Source: CAMCXT01 sp040403315
Lineage (GTDB): Bacteria; Bacteroidota; Bacteroidia; M30B66
DNA: 64,000 nt
Assembly (NCBI GenBank): GCA_040403315.1
Contig: JBBAKX010000001.1
Location: 876,979 to 940,978, forward strand
Direction: 5' to 3'
Positions 18,348 through 27,859 of this stretch are shown piece after piece (the stretch's first letter is position 1; every line of letters starts with the position of its first letter). The position numbers were made by a program, and so were the translations under genes. Below the pieces are notes generated by a model. It was not told where the DNA came from. It did not search any database and worked only from the letters and a program-made list of their open reading frames with translations.

Positions 18348-19870
18348 TCCCATTCGATGGTTGCAGGAGGTTTTGAGCTAATATCAAAAACGACACGGTT
18401 AATTCCTTTTACCCGGTTGATAATTTCGTTTGAGATTTTGCCAAGCAAAGCATGCGGAAGATGCGAAAAATCTGCCGTCATTCCATCATGCGAAGTAACT
18501 GCGCGCAAACAGATTACATGTTCGTAAGTTCGTTCATCGCCCATTACTCCTACACTTTTAACAGGAAGGAAGATCGCTCCGGCTTGCCAAACATTTTTGT
18601 ACTCTCCCGATTGCTTTAGGTTATCGATAAAGATAGCATCTGCATCTTGAAGAATTTGCACTTTTTCTCGGGTAATGTCGCCAAGGATTCTAATCGCCAA
18701 GCCTGGCCCTGGAAAAGGATGTCTATTCAAAATTTCTGGCTTAAGGCCTAATGCCAAACCAACTTTTCGAACCTCATCTTTGAAAAGGGAGCGCAATGGT
18801 TCAACAATTTTCAACTTCATAAAATCAGGCAGGCCTCCAACATTGTGATGCGATTTGATGGTAGCTGATGGTCCTTTCACTGAAACAGATTCGATTACAT
18901 CTGGGTAAATTGTGCCTTGTCCAAGAAAAGTAACTCCATCAATTTTATTTGCCTCTTCATCGAATACTTCAATGAAAAGTCGACCAATTGTTTTGCGCTT
19001 TTGTTCTGGATCCTCAATGCCTTTTAGCTCGTCAAGAAATCGATCGCCAGCCGAAACTCCATGAATCTGCAAGCCCATTTCGGTGTAGCCTTGCAACACT
19101 TGCTCATATTCGTTTTTACGGAGTAATCCGTTGTCGACAAAAATGCAAAATAGCTGGTTGCCAATAGCTTCATGTAGGAGCAATGCTGCTACTGAAGAAT
19201 CTACTCCTCCACTTAAACCTAAAACTACTCTTTCGCTGCCGATGGTATTGCGGAGTTGGTCGATTGTTGAGGAAATAAATGAATCGGGTGTCCAATTCTG
19301 AATACATCCACAAATCGTACACACGAAATTTTGAAGGAGCAATTTACCGTCGGCAGAGTGAGTTACCTCAGGGTGAAATTGTATCCCATAAACTTGGTCA
19401 GATTCTTTCTCGAATGCAGCTACAGGAATATCATCTGTTGATGCTGAAATATGAAAACCAGATGGCACCGATTGGATTGAATCTCCATGCGACATCCATA
19501 TTTGTGAGTTTTCTGGAATGCCGTTTAATAACTTACTAGAACCCTTTATTTGCAAGTGACTTCTACCGTATTCGCGTATTTGTGATCGTAGTACCTCGCC
19601 ACCAAATCGATCAGCAATATACTGAGCACCATAACATACGCCTATTATAGGTAGTTTGCCCCAATATGGCATAAGGTCAATCTCAGGAGCATCAGATTCT
19701 TTTACCGAATGCGGGCTTCCTGATAAAACAATACCCTTTACGGATGGACCAGGAATTGGAAAATTGTTGTAAGGATGTATTTCACAATACACATTAAGCT
19801 CTCGTATTCTTCTCGCAATCAGTTGAGTGTATTGAGATCCAAAATCTAAAATCAATATAGTTTCCTGCAT
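18344..19870 (-). CDS. guaA: GMP synthase (glutamine-hydrolysing)
   Basis: Converts XMP, glutamine and ATP to GMP. The 508-residue product has an N-terminal class I amidotransferase (GVCYGAQYIAD nucleophile Cys, later GIQFHPEVTHS), the ATP-pyrophosphatase loop GLSGGVDSSVAALL, and the C-terminal dimerisation domain ending with PPATIEWE. The start is ATG 19870 (MQETILILDFGSQYTQ); a TTG two codons earlier lies inside the -7 box and cannot be used. First gene of the guaA-LysM protein-hemF operon. Confidence 0.97.
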   Translation of the reverse strand: MQETILILDFGSQYTQLIARRIRELNVYCEIHPYNNFPIPGPSVKGIVLSGSPHSVKESDAPEIDLMPYWGKLPIIGVCYGAQYIADRFGGEVLRSQIREYGRSHLQIKGSSKLLNGIPENSQIWMSHGDSIQSVPSGFHISASTDDIPVAAFEKESDQVYGIQFHPEVTHSADGKLLLQNFVCTICGCIQNWTPDSFISSTIDQLRNTIGSERVVLGLSGGVDSSVAALLLHEAIGNQLFCIFVDNGLLRKNEYEQVLQGYTEMGLQIHGVSAGDRFLDELKGIEDPEQKRKTIGRLFIEVFDEEANKIDGVTFLGQGTIYPDVIESVSVKGPSATIKSHHNVGGLPDFMKLKIVEPLRSLFKDEVRKVGLALGLKPEILNRHPFPGPGLAIRILGDITREKVQILQDADAIFIDNLKQSGEYKNVWQAGAIFLPVKSVGVMGDERTYEHVICLRAVTSHDGMTADFSHLPHALLGKISNEIINRVKGINRVVFDISSKPPATIEWE

Positions 19871-19873
19871 GCG

Positions 19874-19881
19874 CAAATATA
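19874..19881 (-). promoter_or_regulatory. Candidate -7 box of guaA, leaderless start
   Basis: The complement reads TATATTTG, an exact TAnnTTTG, only three bases before the guaA ATG. Transcription would start at or within a few bases of the ATG. CTG rather than TTG occurs 20 bases upstream, so the -33 part is imperfect. Confidence 0.5.
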
Positions 19882-19988
19882 ATCACCTGGTTTGCTAAAA
19901 TCAGTTATTGACAATTAATTTACATATGAAATTGTTGGAAATTAAACAGATCAGGTAAATTCGCAGTTCTTTGCAAGACTGTACTCCC

Positions 19989-22900
19989 ATGAAAAGAATT
20001 TTAATTTCCTTGACATTGCTTTGTTTCTATTCGCAATGGTCAGTAGCACAAAACATTACAACTTGTTTTGAGATAACTCGAATGCTCGTTGATGCATGCC
20101 CAACGGATGAAGGTCTTAATGAGCAGGTGTCATTTCAAGTTGGTCCGGACGCATTAAATGTTTCAGACCTACAAGTTGTTTGGCCAAATACCTCAAATTC
20201 TTGGGCTGGTGTCTGTCAAGATGCGAGTACAACCAATAAGGTGAATCAATTGAATGCAACCGTAAATTCTTGTGGATTTATTCGTGAACCGCAAAATGGA
20301 GTTTTACCAGCCAACAGTAAAGTATTACTATTTACAAGTTCAAGTGCCGATGTAACCGGTCTTTCTTTTGCAGGCTTAACTGATACTCTTTACGTGATCT
20401 TTCATTGTGGAGGAAGTGTTGCTGGGAATTTTGCAAATTTTGGAACAGGCATCCGCACATTAACAATGAGTTTTAACAATCCTGCTGGATGTTCCGATGT
20501 TGTTTCATATGACAGGGCATTCTTAGTAACTTCCGCAGGAAATCCAGGTGCTGAAAATGGGGCAACTGTATTGTTCAATAGTGAAGGTACAGCAAGCTAT
20601 ATTTCTGACGGATGTAATCCTTTTTCAGAACCTGTATCGGCAGCTTGGACGAATCCGGGAACAGTTTGCAATACCGCTCAACCAATTGATTTAAATGCCT
20701 TGGTTACTGGTTCTTCTGGAGGTACATTTTTCGGAAATGGGGTGAACGATGGTTTCTTTAGTCCTGCGGGGCTTACAGGAAATCAAGTCATATCATATAT
20801 TGTTGGTTCCGGGAATTGTTTGGTAGAACTTCAGCAAACAGTTTTTGTAAATTCTGGTGGTGTTGCAACATGGAACTCTCCGGGAGCACTTTGCGGGCAG
20901 TCGGATCCAATCAACTTAAACTCTTATGTTACAGGAACAGCTGGAGGAACATGGTCGGGCAATGGAATTGCAGGACCTATTTTGTTCCCTGATGGTATTA
21001 ATGGCCCTTTAACAATTACCTACACGGTAGGAAACGGTTCTTGTATTAGTACATCCACCCAAGTGCTCAATGTTGTAAATTCAGTTTCAGGTCCTTCAGT
21101 GAGTGGAGGCCCGAATTTCTGTAATGGCTCATCAACCACGCCCGCTTTAACTGCAAATGGTCTTTTTGGTGCTACATATAATTGGTACTCCAATTCAGGA
21201 TTAACCAATTTGATCTCTACTGGGTCTGTTTACAATCCACCTGCAGGTGTAAATGCTACGTATTATGTAACACAGTTTTTTGTTAGCTGTAATGTTATTG
21301 CAACACCTGTGAATGTAACCTTCACAGATGCACCAACCGCACCAGTTACAACAACTGAAATTAATTTTTGCCCTGGCTCACCATTACCACAATTAAGTGC
21401 AACCGCATCGTCAACAATTACTTGGTACAATGATCAAGCGCTAACTCAAGTGATTGGAACTGGAGCAACATTTCAGCCACTCGAGTCGCAAGCACCATCT
21501 ATTTTTGTTTTGGCAGGCACAGGTTCTTGCAGAAGTGCAGCGGTTCAAGTCAATTTAAATGGCCAGCAAGTTTCTGCTGCATGGTCAGCTCCATCTGCAT
21601 TATGCAGCTCGGCTAACCCAATCGATTTGTCGGCATTGATTACAGGAACCCCCGGAGGAAATTGGTCGGGCCAAGGTGTTACAGGTTCCTCATTTAACCC
21701 TGCAGGCTTAAATGGTTCAATCGTTATTACCTATTCTGCTGGTTCGGGTTCTTGTGTGGTTGAGTCGCAGCAAACAATTCAAGTAAATGCTGGTGGAGAT
21801 CCTGCTTGGAGTACACCTGGAGCACTTTGCAATGTAACAGATCCAATTCAACTAAGTGATTGGCTAACAGGAACTCCCGGAGGAACTTGGTCTGGAACTG
21901 GTGTAGCTGGAACATTGCTTTTTCCTGATGGTTTAAATGGTCCAATCTCGATTACCTATTCTGTTGGTGCTGGTGCATGCATTAGTGTATTGACGCAAAC
22001 TGTTAATGTAATTTCTTCAGTTGGAGCTCCAAGTGTTTCCGGATCAACCACATTTTGTGATGGAGATCAACCAACAGCGATAACAGCGAATGTTTTGCAA
22101 GGAGCTGAAGTAAATTGGTATAGTGATGCTACTTTGAATACTCTCGTTCAAACCGGGAATGGTTTTGTTCCGACGTTGAATGTTGATGCTACATATTATG
22201 TAACTCAAAGCTTCCCAGGATGCGCGAGTCTTCCAATTCCTGTGAATGTTACCTTCAATGAAACGCCTGCTGTTCCAGTTACAGAAACCAATGTGGTGTA
22301 TTGCACTGGATTGGCGCTTCCTTCATTATCGGCAGCATCCGCTGGAACGATAACTTGGTACAATGATCAAGCATTAACTCAGTCACTGGCTACTGGGGCG
22401 ACTTATCAGCCTGATTTATCGAATCTTCCAGATTTATTTGTTCAGGCATCTGAAGGAAATTGTCGAAGTGCTGTTGTATCTATTTTGTTTACTGAGGCTC
22501 CTGTAGTTACTGCTGAAATAATCAATACATCCCCTTTGGTGACCTGCGATTTTCAACCAGTAGTTTTAACCACCAATGCAACAGAAGGAATTCTTTGGTC
22601 GACAGGTGAAACGACTTCTACAATCACTATCAATTCAGGAGGTACCTACACCTTAACATTAACAGGAGCCTGTAATGCAGATTCTGATCAATTGGTTTTT
22701 GTAGACAACAGTGTAACTGCCAATTTCGATTTATCGGACGATAATGGAGTTGCTCCTATGACGGTACTTGCAATTGACGCCAGTTTAAACTCAGATCAAT
22801 CTGTTTTTTATCTAGATAACTCTGCAGATGTGGTTTCGACAGGAAATCCATTTGTATTACAAGAAGAAGGCGAATATGTTGTAAAAATAGTGGCTTCAAA

Positions 22901-23228
22901 TAATGAAGGATGTATAGATTCATTGTCGCGAACAATTACTGTGATCTCGGGTAACTTGGTGGTTGCTATCCCAAACAGCTTTACTCCGAATGGCGATGGA
23001 TTTAACGACAATTTCGTTCCTAAAATCAATGGAATGTCTGAATTGAGTTTTGCCATTTTCAATCGTTGGGGAAGTGAAGTTGTAAATTGGAATGATGTAA
23101 ACGGAAAGTGGGATGGAGCTTATAATGGCAATCCATCACCAGAGGGGGTTTATTTCTATGTAATGAAAGGAAAAGATCTTTTGGGAAGCTCGATCGAGAA
23201 GTCGGGAAGCATCACAATCAAAAGATAA
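19989..23228 (+). CDS. Large secreted repeat adhesin with T9SS type-B sorting domain
   Basis: Starts at ATG 19989 with a signal peptide (MKRILISLTLLCFYSQWSVA). Residues ~25-215 form an N-terminal domain with several cysteines. Then two copies of a ~311-residue module follow, each with two tryptophan/glycine units (PGALC...TGTxGGTWSGxG...ITYxVGxGxC) and two Ig-like units (FC...NWYS...YYVTQ...C and TWYNDQALTQ...C). A further Ig-like segment leads to the C-terminal gliding-motility-associated domain (PNSFTPNGDGFNDNF, FNRWGSEV, WDGAYNG, GVYFYVMKG). That domain is the T9SS type-B sorting signal, so the protein is probably exported to the cell surface. Ligand unknown. A strong terminator follows. 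Confidence 0.9.
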   Translation: MKRILISLTLLCFYSQWSVAQNITTCFEITRMLVDACPTDEGLNEQVSFQVGPDALNVSDLQVVWPNTSNSWAGVCQDASTTNKVNQLNATVNSCGFIREPQNGVLPANSKVLLFTSSSADVTGLSFAGLTDTLYVIFHCGGSVAGNFANFGTGIRTLTMSFNNPAGCSDVVSYDRAFLVTSAGNPGAENGATVLFNSEGTASYISDGCNPFSEPVSAAWTNPGTVCNTAQPIDLNALVTGSSGGTFFGNGVNDGFFSPAGLTGNQVISYIVGSGNCLVELQQTVFVNSGGVATWNSPGALCGQSDPINLNSYVTGTAGGTWSGNGIAGPILFPDGINGPLTITYTVGNGSCISTSTQVLNVVNSVSGPSVSGGPNFCNGSSTTPALTANGLFGATYNWYSNSGLTNLISTGSVYNPPAGVNATYYVTQFFVSCNVIATPVNVTFTDAPTAPVTTTEINFCPGSPLPQLSATASSTITWYNDQALTQVIGTGATFQPLESQAPSIFVLAGTGSCRSAAVQVNLNGQQVSAAWSAPSALCSSANPIDLSALITGTPGGNWSGQGVTGSSFNPAGLNGSIVITYSAGSGSCVVESQQTIQVNAGGDPAWSTPGALCNVTDPIQLSDWLTGTPGGTWSGTGVAGTLLFPDGLNGPISITYSVGAGACISVLTQTVNVISSVGAPSVSGSTTFCDGDQPTAITANVLQGAEVNWYSDATLNTLVQTGNGFVPTLNVDATYYVTQSFPGCASLPIPVNVTFNETPAVPVTETNVVYCTGLALPSLSAASAGTITWYNDQALTQSLATGATYQPDLSNLPDLFVQASEGNCRSAVVSILFTEAPVVTAEIINTSPLVTCDFQPVVLTTNATEGILWSTGETTSTITINSGGTYTLTLTGACNADSDQLVFVDNSVTANFDLSDDNGVAPMTVLAIDASLNSDQSVFYLDNSADVVSTGNPFVLQEEGEYVVKIVASNNEGCIDSLSRTITVISGNLVVAIPNSFTPNGDGFNDNFVPKINGMSELSFAIFNRWGSEVVNWNDVNGKWDGAYNGNPSPEGVYFYVMKGKDLLGSSIEKSGSITIKR
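20644..22490 (+). repeat. Tandem duplication, period ~933 bases, inside the adhesin gene
   Basis: The block W-W-Ig-Ig at about 20644-21560 is repeated at about 21578-22490. A shared marker, acttggtacaatgatcaagc, occurs at 21420 and 22353, an offset of 933 bases (311 codons). Within each block the two W units are themselves related. Confidence 0.8.
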
Positions 23229-23292
23229 AGCAGCGCAGTTTTTTCTAAGTTCGATGTAAACTATTGATCGGATTTTGTATTTTATTTAAGTT

Positions 23293-23338
23293 ACCTGAAA
23301 GATCGAATCCACCCAACTTCGGTCTTTCAGGTTTTTTT
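23293..23338 (+). terminator. Strong rho-independent terminator after the adhesin gene
   Basis: A 15-bp stem (23293-23307 with 23318-23332, one G-T pair) with a 10-base loop and a T-run to 23338. The rest of the gap 23229-23473 holds no gene I trust; one short open frame there has no family features. Confidence 0.9.
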
Positions 23339-23473
23339 GTGTTGTTATGGAAAGGGTGGTGATAAGTAAGAACACCTATATCTTTATGAGAACAGTTTCA
23401 AAAGCAGAACGTAAATTGGGACATCTTAAAGAAAAGAAGTTAACAATTCTTCATGTAACAACTCTACAAAGCC

Positions 23474-24613
23474 ATGATATTAGAACAAATGAGCTGGGAT
23501 TCATCCAAAGGATGGATTCGATCTCAAACATCAAACGGCGTTAAGGATCCTCAATTGGTTCTGGTTTTTGCCTCCACAGCGCAGTTTAAATCAGCAGAAC
23601 AAATCAAGGCTTTAAAGGAACTTTTTCCTGGTGCAGGATTTATGGGATGTTCAACTTCTGGTGAAATAGCTGGAACAACGGTTAGAGACGAGTCGGTAGT
23701 TGCAACAGCAGTTCAATTCGAAAAAGGCACTTTGTCGTTTGTTAGTGTACCTGTACTTGCTGCAGAAAATAGTTTTGAAAGTGGTCAAAATTTAATAGAT
23801 AAGCTTCCAAAAGATGGTCTGCGTCATGTATTTGTGCTTTCCGATGGGCTAAACGTAAATGGCTCTGAGCTCGTTAGAGGTTTGCGATTAAACTTGCCAA
23901 AAGAAGTGGCGGTTACTGGCGGCCTAGCAGGTGATGGCGCAGATTTCAAGGAAACCTTTATTCTCGATAAATCAGGAACGCCTTCTAGCCATTTGGTTAC
24001 TGCAATTGGTTTCTACGGCGAGGATTTACATTTTGGTTATGGGTCTTTTGGTGGATGGGATACATTTGGTATTGACCGTCAGGTTACAAAGAGCAAGAGC
24101 AACGTCTTGTTTGAAATTGATGGGCAGCCAGCGCTTTCTTTGTATAAATCATTTTTAGGTGAAAGTGCGAACAGTTTGCCAGCAGCTGGACTTTTGTTCC
24201 CTTTAAGTTTGCGTACAAGAGTTGATGAATTACCCGTTGTGCGTACGATACTTTCGGTAAATGAAGAAGACCAAAGCATCACATTTGCAGGTGATTTACC
24301 AGAAGGTTCATTTGTTCGAATGATGAAGGCCAAATCTGATAGGCTTATTCAAGGTGCAGTAAAGGCCGCTGAAACAACTATGGTTTCGGATCAAACAACC
24401 GCTCCAGATTTAGCTATCTTAATTAGTTGTGTAGGGCGGAAATTAGTCCTAAAGCAAATGGTTGAAGAAGAAGTAGAAGGTGCAGGTGAAGTCTTAGGTG
24501 CAAAGCAAATGACTGGATTTTATTCCTATGGTGAAATTTCCCCATTTTTTGAAAATTCTGCCTGTGAATTGCACAATCAGACAATGACAATCACCACGAT
24601 TTCAGAACGTTGA
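23474..24613 (+). CDS. FIST-domain sensory protein
   Basis: The 379-residue product has FIST N features (PQLVLVFASTAQF, LFPGAGFMGCSTSGEIAG, HVFVLSDGLNVNGSELVRGL, TGGLAGDGADF) and a FIST C half (YGEDLHFGYGSFGGWDTFG, LYKSFLG, PLSLRT, FAGDLPEGSFVRMM, SCVGRKLVLKQMVEEE, GFYSYGEISPF). FIST proteins are thought to bind small ligands and feed signal-transduction partners. There is no signal peptide, so it is cytoplasmic. ATG 23474 is used; ATG 23489 is an alternative. A histidine kinase starts 18 bases after the stop, so the two are an operon and likely partners. Confidence 0.88.
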   Translation: MILEQMSWDSSKGWIRSQTSNGVKDPQLVLVFASTAQFKSAEQIKALKELFPGAGFMGCSTSGEIAGTTVRDESVVATAVQFEKGTLSFVSVPVLAAENSFESGQNLIDKLPKDGLRHVFVLSDGLNVNGSELVRGLRLNLPKEVAVTGGLAGDGADFKETFILDKSGTPSSHLVTAIGFYGEDLHFGYGSFGGWDTFGIDRQVTKSKSNVLFEIDGQPALSLYKSFLGESANSLPAAGLLFPLSLRTRVDELPVVRTILSVNEEDQSITFAGDLPEGSFVRMMKAKSDRLIQGAVKAAETTMVSDQTTAPDLAILISCVGRKLVLKQMVEEEVEGAGEVLGAKQMTGFYSYGEISPFFENSACELHNQTMTITTISER

Positions 24614-24631
24614 TCCAAAATCAGCCTGATT

Positions 24632-27304
24632 ATGCATCGACTTCTACAAAGACAAATAAACAAGTTACTGCCTGAGGATTTGAAATCCATACCTGATCTC
24701 CAAGAATTCTTAGATGCAGTAAGCAGGGCTTATCTAGACTATGATGCAGATCATGATCAGATCGAAAGGACGCTTGAAATAAGCTCGAACGAACTATTTA
24801 AAGCAAATCAACAACTCAATGAAAGCAATGCTTCGCTAGAAGCCAAAGTTGAATTACGAACCTCTGAATACGAGAAATTGAATTCAGAATTACTGCATGA
24901 AATTGAGGTACGAAAAATTAGAGAACAGGAACTTCATGAGACAGATTTAACTTTAACAGTATCTAACGATGCTGCGACACAATTGCTTATTGTGCCGAGC
25001 TATAAAGATGCAATTCATTCAGCATTGATGCTATTTGCTCCTGTAATTCACGCAGATCGGGTATACTTATTCGAAAAGGAAGAAATCCGGAGCAAAGAAA
25101 ACATTTACAATGAGCGTTTCTCTTGGACATCCGAATCTAAAGCGTTGCTTGATGATGCTTCAAAAAAGAGATTAAATCTATCCAAAGAAGGTTTCTCCGA
25201 ATGGCTCCTCGAACTTAATGCAGGGCGTGTAGTTACAATTTCAAATGCAGACAACAACGTATCGTACAATACCTTCCTAGCAAAACAAAACGCGCAGTGG
25301 GTGATTTTAGCCCCTGTATTTTCTGGAGATAAACTGTGGGGATTTGTTGGGTTCGAAAACAGTACAAGCAACCGGCAGTTAAGATCAACCGAAATTGAGA
25401 TACTGAAAAACTTTGCCAGTTCAATTGGTGGCTTAGTTCAAAACAATAATCAAGAAGCCTTTTTGGTTAGAAACCGGCAGGAACTGCTTGAAGCGCAAAG
25501 TTTCGCCCGAATGGGAACTTTTGAAATTGATTTGGTAAACGGAGTTTCTTCATTCACCGAGCAGGGTGCTAAACTGCTGGGAATGAGTATTGAAGAGATG
25601 CGTTTTGACAATGAATTTATTTCTCGTTTGAGAAAGAATATAATCCGTGAAGATTTAGAAAAAATTGATGAAGCATGGGTTTCTGCCATGCAAAACAAAC
25701 AAGAAGTTAGACTTGACTTTAGAATTAAAAATGAGTCAGGATCAATTAGCTGTTTGAATTGGAATGTTAAGCCTGAATTTGCACTTGATTCCAAATTGAT
25801 TCGGGTTACAGGTACTTTGCAAGACGTAACAGAAAGAATGCTTCTGGAAGAGCGTTCAAAAATGGCGCGCTTGATTATCGAAAATAGCCCGACAGTTCTG
25901 TTCAGATGGACAATGCATGATAGCTTTCCGGTCGAATTCGTTTCAGAAAACATCTCTCAGTTTGGCTATGATGCTGCTGATTTCCTAGAAAGGAGAATCA
26001 ATTATGCTGACGTTATTGTTAAAAAAGACCTCGAAAGAATTCGATCAGAAGTTAAACAATACCATAAAGATGAGGTGTTGCTTTATACGCAAACCTATCG
26101 AATTTATAACAAATCCGGAGAGATACGTTGGGTGGAGGACCGCACAATGGTTGAACGGAATGATCAAGAAGAAGCAACTTTTCACCAAGGTTTAATCACG
26201 GATATCACCGATAGAGTGAATGCCCAATTGGCTTTAGAAAATAGTGAAAAGCGTTTTCGTTCGATGGTGCAAAATTCATCCGACATCACTACAATACTCG
26301 ATTCCGATGGAACAATTCGATACGAAAGTGCCAGTTTTTTCAATATGTCAGGCTTTTTGCCAGACGAAGTTATTGGTAAACCTGTTCACGAGTTTTTACA
26401 CCCCGACGATGTAGAAATTGTCATGCAGTCTTTTGAAAATCTAATTGGCTTTGGTGAGCAATCATCTGTCATATTTCGATTTAAAAGAAAAGATGAAACC
26501 TACATTTACCTTGAAGCACTCGGAAGCAATCAGCTTTCGGAACCTTCAATTAATGGTATTGTAGTAAATTCAAGAGATGTAACAGAGCGCCTTGAAAATG
26601 AAAATCAAATGAGAGAGTATGCAAACACTCTCGAGAAAATTAACAAAGAGCTCGATCAGTTTGCATACATAGTTTCTCACGACTTGAAAGCTCCGTTGCG
26701 TGCGATTAATAATTTATCGATTTGGATTGAAGAAGATTTAGAAGGTAAGATGGAATCCGAAACGCGTAAGAACTTCGATATGCTTCGAGGAAGAATTCAT
26801 CGAATGGAATCGCTTATCAACGGTATCCTTCAATATTCTAGAGCCGGGCGTGTGAAAAGTGATAACATTCCAATCGATGTTAACGCATTTGTAAAAGACA
26901 TCATTCAGAATTTGGCGCCTCCTGAAGCATTCCAAGTTTTTATTGACAACAACTTGCCTGTAATTCAAGGAGAAAAATTAGCCATTGATCAGGTGTTCTC
27001 AAATTTTATCAGCAATGCGATTAAATACAACAACAATGAAAAGCCAGAGATAAAAGTCTTTTATGAAGATCTTGGATTATTTCACAAATTCGGAGTTTCC
27101 GACAACGGACCTGGTATTGCACCTGAATTCTTCAATAAAGTATTTGTGATTTTTCAAACACTTCAGGCAAGAGATGTTATTGAAAGTACTGGAGTTGGAC
27201 TAGCGATAGTAAAAAAGATAGTTGAAGAAAAGGGAGGCCAAGTATGGCTTGAAAGCGAATTAAATAAAGGAACAACCTTTTATTTCACCCTTCCAAAATT
27301 GTAA
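24632..27304 (+). CDS. Sensor histidine kinase, GAF plus three PAS domains, soluble
   Basis: The 890-residue product has an N-terminal helical region with coiled coil (about 40-105, ending LRTSEYEKLNSELLHEIEVRK), a GAF-like domain (about 110-270), and three PAS/PAC units (about 280-405, 410-535, 545-660). A HisKA domain follows with phospho-acceptor His683 in VSHDLKAPLRAI, then an HATPase domain with N box NFISNAIKYN, DNGPGIA and STGVGLAIVKKI. No membrane helices are seen, so signals are probably received from inside the cell or from the FIST protein encoded just upstream. It lacks a receiver; the lone receiver 40 bases downstream is the obvious target. Confidence 0.93.
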   Translation: MHRLLQRQINKLLPEDLKSIPDLQEFLDAVSRAYLDYDADHDQIERTLEISSNELFKANQQLNESNASLEAKVELRTSEYEKLNSELLHEIEVRKIREQELHETDLTLTVSNDAATQLLIVPSYKDAIHSALMLFAPVIHADRVYLFEKEEIRSKENIYNERFSWTSESKALLDDASKKRLNLSKEGFSEWLLELNAGRVVTISNADNNVSYNTFLAKQNAQWVILAPVFSGDKLWGFVGFENSTSNRQLRSTEIEILKNFASSIGGLVQNNNQEAFLVRNRQELLEAQSFARMGTFEIDLVNGVSSFTEQGAKLLGMSIEEMRFDNEFISRLRKNIIREDLEKIDEAWVSAMQNKQEVRLDFRIKNESGSISCLNWNVKPEFALDSKLIRVTGTLQDVTERMLLEERSKMARLIIENSPTVLFRWTMHDSFPVEFVSENISQFGYDAADFLERRINYADVIVKKDLERIRSEVKQYHKDEVLLYTQTYRIYNKSGEIRWVEDRTMVERNDQEEATFHQGLITDITDRVNAQLALENSEKRFRSMVQNSSDITTILDSDGTIRYESASFFNMSGFLPDEVIGKPVHEFLHPDDVEIVMQSFENLIGFGEQSSVIFRFKRKDETYIYLEALGSNQLSEPSINGIVVNSRDVTERLENENQMREYANTLEKINKELDQFAYIVSHDLKAPLRAINNLSIWIEEDLEGKMESETRKNFDMLRGRIHRMESLINGILQYSRAGRVKSDNIPIDVNAFVKDIIQNLAPPEAFQVFIDNNLPVIQGEKLAIDQVFSNFISNAIKYNNNEKPEIKVFYEDLGLFHKFGVSDNGPGIAPEFFNKVFVIFQTLQARDVIESTGVGLAIVKKIVEEKGGQVWLESELNKGTTFYFTLPKL

Positions 27305-27344
27305 CTCACACACATAACAAAACCCAATTTTAAAAACAAAAATA

Positions 27345-27773
27345 ATGAGCGAAAAGACAGTTAACATTCTTCTTGTAGAAGACGATGAGGTTGATGTGAT
27401 GAACGTTAAACGCGCATTTCAGAAAAACAATCTAACTAACCCTATGCACCTTGCAGGAAATGGTCTTGAAGCACTTTCGCTATTAAGAGGCACGGATGGT
27501 CAGCCACCTATTCCAATCCCAAGAATCATTCTTTTGGACTTGAATATGCCAAGAATGGGAGGTATCGAATTTTTGCATGAATTGCGAAAAGACGAATTGC
27601 TAAAAAATATTAGCGTATTCGTAATGACAACTTCAAATGAAGACAAAGACAAAGTGGATGCATACAATTTAAATATTGCTGGCTACATATTGAAACCCTT
27701 GTCGATGGAGAATTTTGTTAGCGCAGTCTCAATTTTAAAGAACTATTGGACACTCTGCGAATATCCCGAATAG
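27345..27773 (+). CDS. Single-domain response regulator (Rcp1-like)
   Basis: A 142-residue receiver with nothing else: acidic pocket VEDDEVD (12-17), phospho-acceptor Asp65 in ILLDLNMPRMGG, Thr95/Thr96 and Lys117 in YILKPLS. The DxDMPR and ILKPLSMENF patterns match receivers paired with PAS/phytochrome-type kinases. With no output domain it must act by protein contact or as a phosphorelay shuttle. It directly follows the kinase gene in the same direction. Confidence 0.93.
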   Translation: MSEKTVNILLVEDDEVDVMNVKRAFQKNNLTNPMHLAGNGLEALSLLRGTDGQPPIPIPRIILLDLNMPRMGGIEFLHELRKDELLKNISVFVMTTSNEDKDKVDAYNLNIAGYILKPLSMENFVSAVSILKNYWTLCEYPE

Positions 27774-27859
27774 GTAGTAACATTCAGTTGATATTTCCGT
27801 ACATACATTGACTTTCACAAATCCACTGCTACCCTTTAGCAAAATTAAATAGCTCTGCT

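Noticed and set aside
20644..22490. Regular repeats in the adhesin gene considered as a CRISPR-like array
   Set aside because: The repeats stay in one reading frame, have a protein period of 311 codons, and have no short repeat-spacer structure.
23347..23544. A short plus-strand open frame between the adhesin terminator and the FIST gene
   Set aside because: It overlaps the FIST start in another frame, has no promoter or domain feature, and its composition is unremarkable.
25450..25953. A 167-codon open frame opposite the PAS kinase
   Set aside because: It is antisense to clear PAS/GAF sequence and has no homology signal; it results from the codon pattern of the real gene.
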